From positions 124,001 through 188,000 of the forward strand of contig OW569372.1 of NCBI GenBank assembly GCA_937625935.1: DNA of 64,000 nucleotides. Reading direction: 5' to 3'. Below are positions 62,682 to 64,000 of this stretch, piece by piece (the stretch's first letter is position 1; the number at the start of each line of letters is the position of its first letter). The notes under the pieces are model-generated. The model saw only the letters and a program-made list of their open reading frames with translations, was not told where the DNA came from and ran no database searches. This DNA comes from Tetramitus jugosus. Lineage: Eukaryota > Heterolobosea > Eutetramitea > Acrasida > Vahlkampfiidae. A program made the position numbers and the translations under genes.

Positions 62682-64000
62682 TTATCTCCTTCTTCTCTTC
62701 TTGGTCTGTTGTTGTGTCTGCTTTCCGCCACTGCGGGTCTTTGACGCCTGTGGTACAACTTCCTTCTCCGGCATAGGTGCAATATTCTTGTAGCTTACCT
62801 TACGTGCCGGTGTCCGTCCACTGTCATCTTCATCATCCTCAAACTTCACTTGATAAGTATAGTTGTTGCTCGTAGATGGACCAGTGTGAACAGTCGCAGC
62901 ATAGAACGAGGTAGTATCAGGATACATGGCCAACACTTGATTACCCTTCTTGAATACAGTGTGCTCTGAAAAGTCCTTTGACAGAACAATGAGATGCTTT
63001 CGCGGCAATTTGTATTTTTTGGGTCCTTTGCTATCTTCTCCGACATCGACATCCTCTACAGAATATTTCTTGTGAGAGCTATTGTAACCGACAATCTTTG
63101 CTAAAATCCACAATTCTTCTTCCTCAGAGTCGGATTGACCACTGACGCGCGCAGCAACCTTGGATCCTGATGGAATTGTATCGTCCTGCCCTAGATAACT
63201 CTCCATTGTTGTAACGGCAGCACCTCCTGATGACAATGTAGCAGCAGCAGCAGAAGCTACAGTAGATCCCTTTTCACTTGTTGACTCCAATGACGATGAT
63301 GCTTGATTCTCTGATTTTACAGTTTCTTTTCGTTTCTTGGCCATTGATCCTCTCGTTGTAGAAGCATCTTCTCTGCTTTCGTCTCTTGATGTAATCGTTG
63401 TGGTTGTTGTAGCTGATGATGATGATGATGGCGCTTGCGATGATGATGATGATGTTGTTGTAGAAGGGGAGGATGATTTCTTTTTGGTGGTAGTAGTAGT
63501 AGTAGTTGCTTCAGAGTCAGACGTGTGATCTTCGTCGTCTTCCATTTGAGAAGAAGAAGCAGTAGTTGATGATGCTTCTGAAGATGGGTAAGTTGTTGCT
63601 GATGACGATGATGCAGTTGATTTAGAGTCAGACAACGATGATGATGATTCAACAACGTCCATTGTAGCTGGAGTAGGTAGATATTGGTTCGTGATACCAT
63701 TGGCTTCATCTTCTCTCTTTTCAATAATTTCTTGTAGTTTGGCAAGTGTGACCATGATGAGACTATGATCGCATGTCAGTACCGAGAGAGAGATTTACAT
63801 GAAAAAAAAAGCGCGCGAAAAAAAACAACATACTTTTGTTCCTTTTCAGTGTTTGTGAGTGCTTCTTTGTACATTTGTTTCAATTGATCATATTGTTGTT
63901 CAATAGGAATACTATCGTTATTCTTGATGTTGGGTGCAATGTTGGATGAGGACGAGTTGAGTCGATGAGACGCAGTGATCAATCTTTCGTGAGCATTGTT
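62682..64000 (-). CDS. SGF29: SAGA-associated factor 29 (SGF29), 5' end outside window
   Basis: Exon 2 is 62682-63762, and an upstream exon covers 63834 to the right edge (partial). They join across a 71-nt intron (GTATGT...ATAG) so that EKEQ is followed by NLIMVTLAKLQEI. The N-terminal part is a coiled coil. A long Ser/Thr/Glu-rich linker follows. The C-terminal ~150 residues form the tandem Tudor module: SGSKVAARVSG, WILAKIVGYNSSHKKYSVEDVD, KKYKLPRKHLIVL, a VLAMYPDTTSFYAATV block, YQVKFEDDED and the VSYKNIAPMPE end. SGF29 reads H3K4me2/3 in SAGA/ATAC histone acetyltransferase complexes. The C-terminus is poly-Lys/Arg. The true N-terminus lies beyond base 64000. Confidence 0.93.

Overview
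This window looks like gene-dense nuclear DNA from a free-living heterolobosean amoeboflagellate, most likely Naegleria or a close relative. That is an inference. The visible support is the standard genetic code, short GT-AG introns of about 55-120 nt with GTAAGT/GTATGT donors (one with a TACTAAC branch point), intergenic gaps of roughly 30-500 bp, monocistronic genes on both strands, His/Gln/Ser/Thr homopolymer tracts in proteins, and a typical eukaryotic housekeeping set. Species was not assigned.

Layout. 0-12 kb: tail of an unknown gene, Hsp20, a three-exon Rab32-like GTPase, a three-exon HINT-type HIT protein, a LysM protein, proteasome lid subunit Rpn5, an LYRM7/Mzm1 complex III assembly factor, gamma-tubulin and a Cache-linked class III nucleotide cyclase. 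12-16.6 kb: a PB1 protein, then a disturbed region with LINE relics, an N-terminally truncated enolase-phosphatase, a 5'-truncated LINE, a 5S rRNA gene and an F-box/LRR gene with an internal inverted segment. 16.6-30.4 kb: a 2772-residue protein rich in Ig-like (ASH/MSP-type) modules, a single-TM protein, an unknown two-exon gene, RNA polymerase I subunit A49, the gamma-tubulin complex microprotein MZT1, an intron-containing tRNA-Glu(TTC) and an F-box/SPRY protein. 30.4-35.8 kb: a full-length, apparently intact two-ORF LINE with a perfect 15-bp target-site duplication beside tRNA-Gly(GCC). 35.8-64 kb: a HEAT-repeat protein, a 3456-residue fibrocystin-L-like receptor, ubiquitin E1 (UBA1), an unknown gene, CIAO2/MIP18, TFIIIC subunit GTF3C5/Sfc1, a mitochondrial TPR protein, a Cys-rich zinc protein, two secreted or membrane beta-propeller-like proteins, a LisH protein and the SAGA reader SGF29, which runs off the right edge.

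Main discovery candidate. The two LINE copies with clear target-site duplications lie 31 and 34 bp upstream of RNA polymerase III genes (tRNA-Gly and 5S rRNA). Both have the same orientation, with the element 5' end facing the Pol III gene. An older relic of a related element sits at the same tRNA-Gly site in the pre-insertion arrangement. This resembles the tRNA-targeting TRE elements of Dictyostelium and suggests a Pol III-targeting LINE family. The element also has an ORF1/ORF2 ATGA overlap, a pure-A leader of 16 nt in place of a 5' UTR, and two 3'-terminal hairpins whose stems covary between the copies.

Other functional links: gamma-tubulin and MZT1 belong to the same microtubule-nucleating complex. 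TFIIIC serves the Pol III genes that the LINE appears to target. Rpn5 and UBA1 belong to the ubiquitin-proteasome system.
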